A stretch of 64,000 nucleotides of DNA from positions 186,001 through 250,000 of the forward strand of contig CANIQT010000002.1 of the NCBI GenBank assembly GCA_947469885.1, read 5' to 3'. A program made the translations under genes and the position numbers. Position 1 is the stretch's first letter. The number at the start of each line of letters is the position of its first letter. Origin of the DNA: Bacteroidota bacterium (lineage in GTDB: Bacteria; Bacteroidota; Bacteroidia; 2-12-FULL-35-15). A model generated the notes under the pieces. The model was not told the origin of the DNA, searched no databases, and worked only from the letters and a program-made list of their open reading frames with translations. Of the stretch, positions 56,406 through 64,000 are shown in pieces.

Positions 56406-56885
56406 ATGAAAGAAAAAGAACTACTAAGAAAACTTGGAGAGGAAACTCTTTACTCAGCCAAAGGGCATTTTAAAGCTTGTGACCTAAGGCGGCAATTAAT
56501 CACAAACACCATTTGGGTTTGTGCAGTTTTAAATGTAGTTGGCCTCATCGGCATTCATCCAATTGCAGACAAATGGTTTTCGGCAGTTGGTTTATTCGGC
56601 ACTATTGCATTATTGATTTGGAATGAAGGTGAAGGCAAGAATTACCGAGCCAAGCACAAAGACTCAGCCGAAAAATATTTGGCATTGCACAAGGAAATTA
56701 GAAGCTGTTACTTTTTAAGCGATTGCGATAAAACCCAAGTAGAACAATTAAGCAAAACAGTAATCCAGTTTGACCAAAGTGAAAAGCCTGAAATCCCAAG
56801 CTACGCAAGAAGGTGGGCAAAAAAAGTAATCGAAAGTAAAGACCCCGAAACGGACAATTGGTTTTTAAAAGAAATAGAACAATGA
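56406..56885 (+). CDS. SLATT-like 2TM effector protein
   Basis: 159 residues. Two membrane helices close together (about 30-50, TIWVCAVLNVVGLIGI; and 57-77, WFSAVGLFGTIALLIWNEGEG) follow a basic amphipathic N-terminus (YSAKGHFKACDLRRQLITN). The rest is a soluble helical domain (KHKDSAEKYLALHKEIRSCYFL). This matches SLATT proteins, predicted pore-forming effectors that respond to nucleotide signals in CBASS-type immunity. It is immediately followed, with a 4-base stop/start overlap, by a CD-NTase-like gene, the classical partner. Inserted in the hsd operon. Confidence 0.82.
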   Translation: MKEKELLRKLGEETLYSAKGHFKACDLRRQLITNTIWVCAVLNVVGLIGIHPIADKWFSAVGLFGTIALLIWNEGEGKNYRAKHKDSAEKYLALHKEIRSCYFLSDCDKTQVEQLSKTVIQFDQSEKPEIPSYARRWAKKVIESKDPETDNWFLKEIEQ

Positions 56886-57673
56886 GTATAAACAGCAAAC
56901 TGGTAACATTTGCCCAAAATGAATTGGTGCTTTCTCACAACGAAACTGAACGTGAAAAAATAAAAGCATCTGTTGGGCAATTAGAAAAAATCTTGAAAGA
57001 CAAATTGGGCAACAACATTAAGGAGTTTGTTCGGTTTGGCTCATTCACAAGAAATACAATCTTACCAAGACAATACGACCCACAATCTGATGTTGACTTG
57101 ATGGTAATTTTCAATACAAGTGCAGGAAAGAAAACGCCAGGCACTTATCGTAAATGGATTTTAGATGTTGTTTCAGCAGCCTATCCAAATTCAGTTTCCA
57201 AAAAAGATTTCCCTGCGGTTAAGTTGTTGTTGAATCACATCATGTTCGACATTGTACCAGCCTACACAGAAGAATATTATTTAGGAAGCAAATCATATTA
57301 CATACCCGATTCAGGCGATTCATGGAGAAGCACCACACCAAACGACATCAATGATAGTTTGGCTTCAAAAAATACTCAATACGGTAACAATGTAATTCGC
57401 AATACCATTCGTTTATGCAAGCACTGGAACGCAGGTGCAGGTTATCCACTTGAATCTTATCTTATGGAGAAAGACATCATTAATTTGATTTATTGGGGCA
57501 ATGAAGACACATACGAAAGGTTTTTGAAAACTCTAAGCAGTATTGCAGGAAACAGAGCTGGTGTAAGACAAGCATTAGATTATATACAACAATATAAAGG
57601 CAATTGGAGCCAAACGGCAAACGAAGCGAAACAGTTTGAATGGTTACAAAAACTTTTACCCGGTCTCAAATAA
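56882..57673 (+). CDS. CD-NTase/SMODS-like nucleotidyltransferase
   Basis: 263 residues from the ATG at 56882 (ATGA overlap with the SLATT-like gene; an earlier in-frame ATG lies within it). Nucleotidyltransferase signature: GS at 53-54 within RFGSFTRNTI, acidic pair D70/D72 in SDVDLMVIF, and the third acid D123 in MFDIVPAY, which is the 'DxVPA' seen in CD-NTases. The C-terminal half is the all-helical OAS-like lid (IRNTIRLCKHWN). All catalytic residues are present. It would make a cyclic oligonucleotide on phage infection, opening the SLATT partner; this is inferred from the family. Confidence 0.85.
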   Translation: MSINSKLVTFAQNELVLSHNETEREKIKASVGQLEKILKDKLGNNIKEFVRFGSFTRNTILPRQYDPQSDVDLMVIFNTSAGKKTPGTYRKWILDVVSAAYPNSVSKKDFPAVKLLLNHIMFDIVPAYTEEYYLGSKSYYIPDSGDSWRSTTPNDINDSLASKNTQYGNNVIRNTIRLCKHWNAGAGYPLESYLMEKDIINLIYWGNEDTYERFLKTLSSIAGNRAGVRQALDYIQQYKGNWSQTANEAKQFEWLQKLLPGLK

Positions 57674-57683
57674 TAAAAGATAA

Positions 57684-58346
57684 ATGAGCATAAAGAATCT
57701 ATTAGCAAAAATATTTCAAACAAAAAATAATAATAACGTGGCACAACCAGAATTAAACCGCGAAAGAATAGCAGCCCATGAGGCTGCTCATGGCGTTGTA
57801 TGGTATTTATTTAAGGATAAGTGGACTGTAAATAGCTTGACCATCGAACGAAATGGATTGCCTGATGAAAGAATGAATGGTGCATTGCATATTACAGCAA
57901 ATTTTGATGTAAATGGACAGAACAGTATTGAAAGAGCCAATGAACTTTTCGCAATTGCTTTAGCTGGTTTGGTTGGACAAAACACGATTGTATTACATCA
58001 GAGAGAAAACTTATTGCTTGAAATAATGGCAGCCAGTCATTTCAGTCAGGTTCTTGATGAAAGTGGATGTGGTGGTGATTATGAAATAGCAAGGGAGTAT
58101 TTAACACACTTAGGAAATGTGTTTCAAACAAGTGAAGGTGCATTCACTAAATATAAAATTTGCGATTTGGTTTCAATGTTTCAAGACCACAGAAAGGTGC
58201 AACAAGTTCATGCACGATTGACCTTGCTGCTAATTGAAAAAGGAACTTTAAGCAGAGTTGAATTAATCAACTTCTTTGAAGGAGAAAACTTTCAAGAATA
58301 TATTGAAGAAGAAAACTTAGACATAAACTTTTTCCACCGGAGATAA
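57684..58346 (+). CDS. Stand-alone M41/FtsH-like metallopeptidase
   Basis: 220 residues, 10 bases after the nucleotidyltransferase. Zinc motif HEAAH at 32-36 inside RIAAHEAAHGVVWYLF, and a third-ligand candidate D132 in CGGDYEIAREYL, which lines up with the GxSNDIxxAT region of FtsH. LAGLVGQNTIV at 93-103 resembles the FtsH 'LAGRAAEE' helix. The AAA+ ATPase and membrane anchor of FtsH are absent. I infer a peptidase that works with the CBASS-like pair, either processing a partner or killing; no such three-gene combination is known to me. It lies upstream of the orphan hsdR 5' fragment. Confidence 0.75.
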   Translation: MSIKNLLAKIFQTKNNNNVAQPELNRERIAAHEAAHGVVWYLFKDKWTVNSLTIERNGLPDERMNGALHITANFDVNGQNSIERANELFAIALAGLVGQNTIVLHQRENLLLEIMAASHFSQVLDESGCGGDYEIAREYLTHLGNVFQTSEGAFTKYKICDLVSMFQDHRKVQQVHARLTLLLIEKGTLSRVELINFFEGENFQEYIEEENLDINFFHRR

Positions 58347-58352
58347 ACAAAA

Positions 58353-58439
58353 ATGAAATCCATCACCGAAAATATAATTGAAGAGTCAGCGATTGAAATT
58401 TGCGAAAAAATAAGTTTGAATTATCTATATTTTAAATAG
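58353..58439 (+). pseudogene. Orphan 5' fragment of an hsdR gene
   Basis: 28 codons (MKSITENIIEESAIEI, then divergence and TAG). DNA 58361-58399 matches 62565-62603 inside the true hsdR start at 36 of 39 bases; the three differences are silent third-position changes. The fragment begins 7 bases after the metallopeptidase stop, where the hsdR gene would be expected in an uninterrupted operon. Confidence 0.82.
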
Positions 58440-58441
58440 CT

Positions 58442-58882
58442 ATGAAAGGGCAAATAACAAAACAAGAATTATTGGGACAGCTTACGTTTTTTTTAAGCCG
58501 ACAGTTTCCCCATATAATTACAGATATAAATAATCCAACAAAAAAATCTACTTTCGATTTTTCATTAGAACATTTAAAGGATTATTTTATTCTTGAAAAT
58601 ATAGAAAGTCCCAAAAAACTTTTCCATTTTATTAAAGCCCACCAGAATGATTTAATTATTATTAAATTGGATATTTTTTCAAAACGAAAAAATTATTGGG
58701 ATATCATTCAAGGTGCAGTATGTTCCAGTCCTGATAGTGGTAGGCTTTGGATGGTTTCTTATTTGAATGAAAAGAGTTTTACTTTTCACGGAAAAATAAT
58801 TTTGTGTACTAACAAATCAGAAGAAGAGATAAAGTCAGACAGTAAGTTTGAATACTTTAGCCGAGATTGTCATTTTATTTAA
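58442..58882 (+). CDS. Hypothetical protein of the second cargo block
   Basis: 146 residues, 2 bases after the hsdR remnant. Mixed alpha/beta: KKLFHFIKAHQNDLIIIKLDIF, then RLWMVSYLNEKSFTFHGKIILCTN. No membrane helix or signal peptide, no recognised family. Base composition is lower in GC than in flanking hsd genes. It is the first gene after the recombination junction. Confidence 0.55.
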   Translation: MKGQITKQELLGQLTFFLSRQFPHIITDINNPTKKSTFDFSLEHLKDYFILENIESPKKLFHFIKAHQNDLIIIKLDIFSKRKNYWDIIQGAVCSSPDSGRLWMVSYLNEKSFTFHGKIILCTNKSEEEIKSDSKFEYFSRDCHFI

Positions 58883-58908
58883 TGAATATATTTAAAAAAA
58901 ATTGAATT

Positions 58909-60807
58909 ATGAGTGTACAAGCAAGAGATAGAAAATTAGAAACTTGGTATAAGAGAGTAAAAGATGGTGAAATAAAACTACCCAGATTTCAGCGTTTTGA
59001 AGCGTGGGATAAAAACCGAATTAAAAGTTTGCTTTCTATGATTGTACTTGATTTGCCGTTAGGCATTACTCTACTTTTGGAAGTTGACCAGGAGCAATTT
59101 ATTTCAAGATATTTGGCAACAGCAGAAATAAAGCAACCTCCCTTTCCTCGTGTTATTGAACATTTACTTGACGGACAACAAAGATTAACATCAATTTGGA
59201 GGGCTTTGCACAATAACTACGAATGGGAAAAATATTTTCTTTATATCAGAGAGTTTGATACAACTTGGATAAAAGAAAACCCCGTTGAAAATCCTGAAGA
59301 AGATTGGGCCGGTGAAGAGGCTGTAATATGTCAAAGTAGGTGGCATGGCAAAAGGAGTGGGAAATTAATGCCAATCTGGGCGGATGAACCAGAAGAAACT
59401 CTGAAACGAGGTTGCATCCCATTTGATTTATTAAAACCTGAAGACATAAGTACTGAAATCGCAAAATGGATAGCCGATGCTTTGGAATACAAAAAACCTA
59501 AAACAGGAATAGAAAATTTTGAAAAACAATTTGAAATATTTTCTGAAGAGAAACAAAAGCTTACAAATTTGATAAACCGTTTTCGGGAAACAATTAAACA
59601 TTACAATCTTCCTTTTCTTTCACTGGCTTCAAATACGCCCAAAGATATTGCATTGAATGTATTCATCAATATGAATACGAACAGCAAACCGTTATCGCAG
59701 TATGATATTATTGTGGCTGAAATAGAAGGAGTTAAAGATACTTCGCTTCACGAATTGCAGGAACAGTTAGATATTGCTCATCCTTCTGTTAAAAGATATT
59801 TTGATTTGTCATTTCTTATTCTCAATACATCTGCATTGATGCAAGAAAAGGTTCCTAATCGAGTTGGTATTTGGGATATGGATAAAAGAAAGGTGGTTGA
59901 GGATTGGGATGTTATGGTAAAAGGTCTTGCAAGAATGGCAGCTTTTCTTGAATCAAATAAAATATATGATGAAAGCAGATTGCCTACCAATGCTGTTTTA
60001 GCAGTTATTGCAGCACTTTATACTCATATTCCTGAAACAGGAGACAAGGCTGGGCAAGCATCTGTATTACTAAAAAAATATTTATGGTCATCCTTCTTTA
60101 CCGACAGATATGAAAATGCTTCGGCTTCCAGAGCCTATGCTGATTATATAGCTTTGTTAGGTATTGTCAAAAACAGAAATAAGCCAAATACTAAAACACT
60201 TTACATCGAAAATGATGTGCCAGTGTTAAATAGAATTTCTTTCCCTATTTCAACAGAGGAACAACTTATAAATGTAACATGGCCGAAGAATGTTAGTATA
60301 AGAGGTAGAGGAATTTTAGCAGTTGCAAATTATTTTAATGCAAATGATTTTGCAGATGGAAATGCTATAACAGCTACTAATATTACAAAAAGAGAGTATC
60401 ACCATATTTTCCCTGATGCGCTTATTGCTGACGCGAATGAAATTTCAAAACAGGAACTCAACAGTACTGTTGCTTTAAATTGCGCCTTAATTACTAATAC
60501 AACCAATAGAGTAATCGGAAGAAAAAACCCATTGACTTATTTGACAGAAAGGTTTAATTGGGCAAATGAAACAATAGTAGAACAAAGACTCAATAGTCAT
60601 TTAATACCGATTGAAGAATTAAAAGCGGGTGATTATGACGGACTTTCAGGAAAAGAAAAAGCAGATAAAATAAAAAGTGATTACGAAGCATTCTTAAGCA
60701 AAAGAGCAAAACTTATTTCAAGAGCAGTGGAAAAATTAACCGCAGGAGAAGAAGTATATTCTGCTGATATTTTAAAAATGGAAAAAGAACAAGAAACAAT
60801 CAAATAA
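58909..60807 (+). CDS. DUF262-DUF1524 protein (GmrSD-like type IV restriction family)
   Basis: 632 residues. DUF262 (ParB/sulfiredoxin-like): LPRFQRFEAWDKNRI (24-38) and the DGQQR motif at 88-92 (LLDGQQRLTSIW), plus NVFINMNTNSKPLSQYDI near 255. DUF1524 (HNH nuclease-like): HHIFP at 498-502 with ITNTTNRVIGRKNP near 528. This fused arrangement corresponds to GmrS+GmrD, whose members cut modified phage DNA using NTP; this single protein carries both parts. It is one of two clear defence proteins in the block after the hsdR fragment. Confidence 0.9.
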   Translation: MSVQARDRKLETWYKRVKDGEIKLPRFQRFEAWDKNRIKSLLSMIVLDLPLGITLLLEVDQEQFISRYLATAEIKQPPFPRVIEHLLDGQQRLTSIWRALHNNYEWEKYFLYIREFDTTWIKENPVENPEEDWAGEEAVICQSRWHGKRSGKLMPIWADEPEETLKRGCIPFDLLKPEDISTEIAKWIADALEYKKPKTGIENFEKQFEIFSEEKQKLTNLINRFRETIKHYNLPFLSLASNTPKDIALNVFINMNTNSKPLSQYDIIVAEIEGVKDTSLHELQEQLDIAHPSVKRYFDLSFLILNTSALMQEKVPNRVGIWDMDKRKVVEDWDVMVKGLARMAAFLESNKIYDESRLPTNAVLAVIAALYTHIPETGDKAGQASVLLKKYLWSSFFTDRYENASASRAYADYIALLGIVKNRNKPNTKTLYIENDVPVLNRISFPISTEEQLINVTWPKNVSIRGRGILAVANYFNANDFADGNAITATNITKREYHHIFPDALIADANEISKQELNSTVALNCALITNTTNRVIGRKNPLTYLTERFNWANETIVEQRLNSHLIPIEELKAGDYDGLSGKEKADKIKSDYEAFLSKRAKLISRAVEKLTAGEEVYSADILKMEKEQETIK

Positions 60808-60890
60808 TTGAGGGTATTACTGCAATCTTATATAATAATCTTGCTTAACTCGAAAACGGAAAAAACATTTAACTTATTGGTTATCAAAGT

Positions 60891-60898
60891 TAATTTTG
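60891..60898 (+). promoter_or_regulatory. -7 box of the AlbA_2 gene
   Basis: TAATTTTG, 17 bases before the ATG at 60916, is a perfect TAnnTTTG match. No -33 TTG at the standard distance. It suggests that the next gene has its own transcription start. Confidence 0.4.
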
Positions 60899-60915
60899 CT
60901 TATTTTTAAAACAGA

Positions 60916-62376
60916 ATGATAAAAAACTGGACAAATAGAGCTTTCGCTTTGCTGGAGCATAGCTTAAAACCAATTCCTCAAGAATTGAACGAATTGGATT
61001 GGAAAGAAAGCCTTTCCCCTAATAACGATAAATTAATTAGGCATTTATCAGCATTTGCTAATTTACCCGGTGGAGGCTTTATGGTTTTTGGAATAGAAGA
61101 CAATTCAGGAAAGTTGAATGGTGTTATGCAAAAAGAAGCATCCTCAATTATTGAAAAACTTAGCAGCCTTTGCAGAGATGCAGTTTTTCCAGTTATTAAA
61201 TTAGACCACAGTGTTGAATTGTTTCAAGATGTACCATTGCTTTTTGTGTTTATTACTGAAAGTGCGGCCAAACCTGTGTATTTGAAAAGTGGAACTATTG
61301 AAGACACATACATACGAAGCGGTGGAACTACGCGCAAAGCATCAAGACAAGAAGTAGGAGGATTAATGTTGAATAGTAAAACGCCCCAATTTGAAGAGCT
61401 ACACTGCTCATCACTTAAAAGTGAACAGGAAATATTGAATTTGTTGGACTATCGAAGTATTTTCAAGTTGCTAAACAAACCTGTGCCTCAAAGCAATCAG
61501 GAAATCTTGCAATGGCTTAAAGATGAGAGAATGATTGACCCAATAGACGGTACAGGTTATTATGTAACAAATTTTGGGGCGTTGGCCGCTGCATATAACT
61601 TACATGACTTTGATAGTTTATCAAGAAAAAGTATTCGACTTATTCGATATGAAGGAGTAAACAAACTCAAAACAGAAAAAGAATATCCGGGTTCAAAAGG
61701 TTATGCAATTGGTTTTAGTGGGCTAATTACCTTTATAAGGGCATTGTTACCAAGCAGTGAAATAATTAAAAACGCTTTAAGAACAGAAACATCAATTTAT
61801 CCAGAAATTGCACTTCGTGAAATTATCGCCAATGCTTTAATTCATCAGGATTTTACAATCAGAGGTTCCGGCCCAATGATTGAAATCTTCGATGACAGAA
61901 TAGAAGTTTCAAATCCCGGAAAATTATTGCCAACCAAGAAAATTGACCGATTAATTAGAACAACTCCAGAATCAAGAAATGAAATACTAGCCGCAGCTTT
62001 CAGGCGTTATAATATATGTGAAGAACGTGGCTCCGGTTTTGAAAAAGCGGTAGCATCTATTGAATTATTTGGCTTGCCACCACTAAAATTTGTAGAGACA
62101 GAAAACTCTTTTCGAGTAATTATGTATAGCCCTAGAAAGTTTGCCGAAATGACCGTTGAAGAAAGAATAGAGGCAGCGTATCAGCACAGCATTATCAAAT
62201 ATTTTTCAAGCGGTGGTATGACAAACACCAGTTTAAGAGAACGATTCAGAATGGGAGAAAAGCAAGCATCGCAAATCTCAAGGTTGATAAAAGATGCTCT
62301 TGACGCTAAAAAGATAAAACCAAAAGACCCGACAATGGGTAAGAAGTTTGCCATTTACATACCCTATTGGGGCTAA
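60916..62376 (+). CDS. AlbA_2 (Schlafen-like) and HATPase domain protein
   Basis: 486 residues. AlbA_2 domain at about 25-150 (LDWKESLSPNNDKLIRHLSAFANLPGGGFMVFGIED, then VFITESAAKPVYLKSGTIEDTYIRSGG). HATPase_c_4 domain at about 290-380 (YPEIALREIIANALIHQDFTIRGSGPMIEIFDDRIEVSNPGKL, NICEERGSGFEKAV). A C-terminal winged helix follows (MTNTSLRERFRMGEKQASQISRLIKDAL). Such proteins are often called transcriptional regulators, and many lie in defence islands, where an RNA- or NTP-linked antiviral role has been proposed. Its own promoter suggests separate control. Confidence 0.88.
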   Translation: MIKNWTNRAFALLEHSLKPIPQELNELDWKESLSPNNDKLIRHLSAFANLPGGGFMVFGIEDNSGKLNGVMQKEASSIIEKLSSLCRDAVFPVIKLDHSVELFQDVPLLFVFITESAAKPVYLKSGTIEDTYIRSGGTTRKASRQEVGGLMLNSKTPQFEELHCSSLKSEQEILNLLDYRSIFKLLNKPVPQSNQEILQWLKDERMIDPIDGTGYYVTNFGALAAAYNLHDFDSLSRKSIRLIRYEGVNKLKTEKEYPGSKGYAIGFSGLITFIRALLPSSEIIKNALRTETSIYPEIALREIIANALIHQDFTIRGSGPMIEIFDDRIEVSNPGKLLPTKKIDRLIRTTPESRNEILAAAFRRYNICEERGSGFEKAVASIELFGLPPLKFVETENSFRVIMYSPRKFAEMTVEERIEAAYQHSIIKYFSSGGMTNTSLRERFRMGEKQASQISRLIKDALDAKKIKPKDPTMGKKFAIYIPYWG

Positions 62377-62553
62377 ATTTTTATTTGATTAGAAAACCGC
62401 AGTTATGATAAAATCCAATAAAATCAGGTATTTGCTTATTGCTTTCAAATCGGATGCAAGGGAATGGATTTTATTTGACTGGAAAACCGCAGCTTCTCCA
62501 AAAGTGCTGAAAATCAAGTCTTTTCTATTTGCCTACAACTCGAAAATAACCAA
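62376..62553. repeat. Two 90-bp imperfect direct repeats before hsdR
   Basis: The segment beginning TTTTTATTTGATTAGAAAAC at 62379 is repeated as ATTTTATTTGACTGGAAAAC at 62469, period 90 bases. Similarity continues through the caaatcgga / caactcgaa segment to about 62545. Mismatches are frequent, so this is an old duplication. Confidence 0.65.
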
Positions 62554-64000
62554 ATGAGCAAACCCATCACCGAAAATATCATTGAAGAATCGGCGATTGA
62601 AATATTACAGGCGCAGGGTTGGGAATATGCAAACGGAAAAGAAATTTCTCCCGAAGGTTTATTTTGTGAAAGAGAAAATTATCAGCAAATAATTTTAACC
62701 AACCGTTTACGCAATGCAATTGCAACAATAAATCCACACATTCCGCAAGACGCACAGGAAGCAGCAGTTCAAAAAGTGTTGCGTATTTATTCACCAGTGT
62801 TGTTGCACAACAATGAGGAGTTTCACAAACTGTTAATTGAAAAAGTAAAAATACCGTATCAGCAAAACGGTTATGAGAGAAGCCACGAAGTGGCTTTGAT
62901 TGATTTTGAAAACACAAACAACAATCAATTTTTAGTTGTCAATCAATACACGATTATAGAAAATAATCAGAATAAAAGACCTGATGTAATTCTTTTTGTA
63001 AATGGAATTCCTCTTGTAGTTATTGAATTAAAAAATGCAACCGATGAAAACGCAAGCATCCGCAAGGCTTACGAACAGATACAAACCTACAAAGCAATAA
63101 TTCCTTCACTCTTTACTTTCAATGCGGTTTGTATTATCAGTGATGGGCTTGAATGTAAGGCGGGAAGTGTGTCAGCAGATTTCAGTCGTTATATGACTTG
63201 GAAAACTTCTGATGGTGTAAAAGAAGCATCCCGATTCAAACCACAATTAGAAATTTTGTTGAAAGGAATGTTTCAACCCTCTACCCTATTAGATTTGGTT
63301 CGCAACTTTATTGTATTTGAGAAAACAAAAAGAGAGGATATTAAAACAGGGTTAATACAAATTTTCACAGAAAAAAAACTTGCTGCATATCATCAATATT
63401 ACGCAGTAAACAAAGCAGTGCAATCTTCAATCATAGCATCAGGAATAAACGGAGATAAAAGAGGCGGTGTAGTTTGGCACACACAAGGAAGCGGAAAAAG
63501 TTTATCAATGGTTTTTTATTCGGGTAAATTAATTACAGCCCCCGAAATGCAAAACCCAACCATTGTAGTAATAACAGACAGAAACGATTTAGACGACCAG
63601 TTGTTTGATACCTTCGCAGCATCCGTTCAGTTGTTACGTCAAGAGCCAGTACAGGCAGAGAACAGAGAACACTTAAAAGAATTATTAAAAGTTTCAAGCG
63701 GTGGAATTGTATTTACAACTATTCAAAAGTTTTTACCCGACAATAATAAATCAGTTTACGACCAACTTTCCGACAGAAAAAATATTGTTGTTATTGCAGA
63801 CGAAGCACACCGCACACAATACGGCTTTGAAGCAAAATTGATTGATGAAAAAGACTTAGACAAAAATGTAATCGGAAAACGCATTGCATTTGGTTTTGCA
63901 AAATATATGAGAGATGCTTTACCAAGCGCAACCTACATAGGTTTTACAGGAACACCCATTGAAGGCACTGATGTAAACACGCCACAGGTATTCGGGCAGT
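62554..64000 (+). CDS. hsdR: Type I restriction endonuclease subunit HsdR, 3' end outside window
   Basis: 482 residues visible from the ATG at 62554; the frame is open to the right edge, so the 3' part is missing. The N-terminal nuclease domain has ILFVNGIPLVVIELKN (the E-x-K catalytic motif) at about 145-160. The helicase motor has Walker A QGSGKS (312-316 region), DRNDLDDQLF, DEAHR at 416-420, and GFTGTPIEG near the edge. It translocates and cleaves unmethylated DNA with HsdM and HsdS, which lie 6 kb upstream. Normally R follows M and S directly, so the gap marks later insertion. Confidence 0.97.
   Translation, partial: MSKPITENIIEESAIEILQAQGWEYANGKEISPEGLFCERENYQQIILTNRLRNAIATINPHIPQDAQEAAVQKVLRIYSPVLLHNNEEFHKLLIEKVKIPYQQNGYERSHEVALIDFENTNNNQFLVVNQYTIIENNQNKRPDVILFVNGIPLVVIELKNATDENASIRKAYEQIQTYKAIIPSLFTFNAVCIISDGLECKAGSVSADFSRYMTWKTSDGVKEASRFKPQLEILLKGMFQPSTLLDLVRNFIVFEKTKREDIKTGLIQIFTEKKLAAYHQYYAVNKAVQSSIIASGINGDKRGGVVWHTQGSGKSLSMVFYSGKLITAPEMQNPTIVVITDRNDLDDQLFDTFAASVQLLRQEPVQAENREHLKELLKVSSGGIVFTTIQKFLPDNNKSVYDQLSDRKNIVVIADEAHRTQYGFEAKLIDEKDLDKNVIGKRIAFGFAKYMRDALPSATYIGFTGTPIEGTDVNTPQVFGQ

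Overview
The window comes from an AT-rich Bacteroidota chromosome. The evidence is several secreted proteins with C-terminal type IX secretion (T9SS) sorting domains, a PorP/SprF outer-membrane protein, a SusC-like TonB-dependent receptor, start sites without Shine-Dalgarno sequences, and promoters with the Bacteroidota -7 box TAnnTTTG. I saw no rRNA, tRNA, CRISPR array or transposase gene. The species cannot be named from this sequence.

Positions 1-48.8 kb are ordinary chromosome. In order: a PorP/SprF fragment, a 777-aa T9SS cargo protein, a repeat-rich spacer abutting a truncated SpoIIE-type phosphatase, a TonB-receptor cluster (4.7-9.7 kb), lon, a tight minus-strand operon (ligA, a DUF6913-like gene, a GlmU-like gene, a small membrane protein), a TonB-domain protein, divergent prmC and ribD, two T9SS proteins including one of 2441 aa, a cluster of small unknown genes, an rsmG / ECF sigma factor / glycosyltransferase group, tgt, an LptF/LptG permease, two integral-membrane proteins, a GT4 glycosyltransferase, and a second group of secreted proteins (CotH-like, deacetylase-like, lipoprotein).

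From about 48.9 kb to the right edge lies an integrated accessory island. It opens with a tyrosine recombinase preceded by three 11-bp iterons, followed by an excisionase-like HTH protein and a run of replication-type and unknown genes. A type I restriction-modification operon then begins (hsdM, hsdS) but is interrupted by two cargo blocks before hsdR. Block one is a 2TM SLATT-like protein, a CD-NTase-like nucleotidyltransferase and a stand-alone M41/FtsH-type metallopeptidase; it looks like a CBASS-type abortive-infection cassette with an unusual protease partner. Block two is a small unknown protein, a DUF262-DUF1524 (GmrSD-like) protein and an AlbA_2/HATPase protein. A 28-codon orphan copy of the hsdR 5' end lies before block two, and the real hsdR starts after it, so block two sits between two hsdR starts.

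The chromosome is also rich in non-coding repeats. These include three arrays with a 21-bp period phased on GATT, two copies of a nested palindromic element resembling a MITE, a 39-bp repeat family near tgt, REP-like CTCTCCCC palindromes (one translated inside a signal peptide), and an exact 69-bp duplication of a promoter region.
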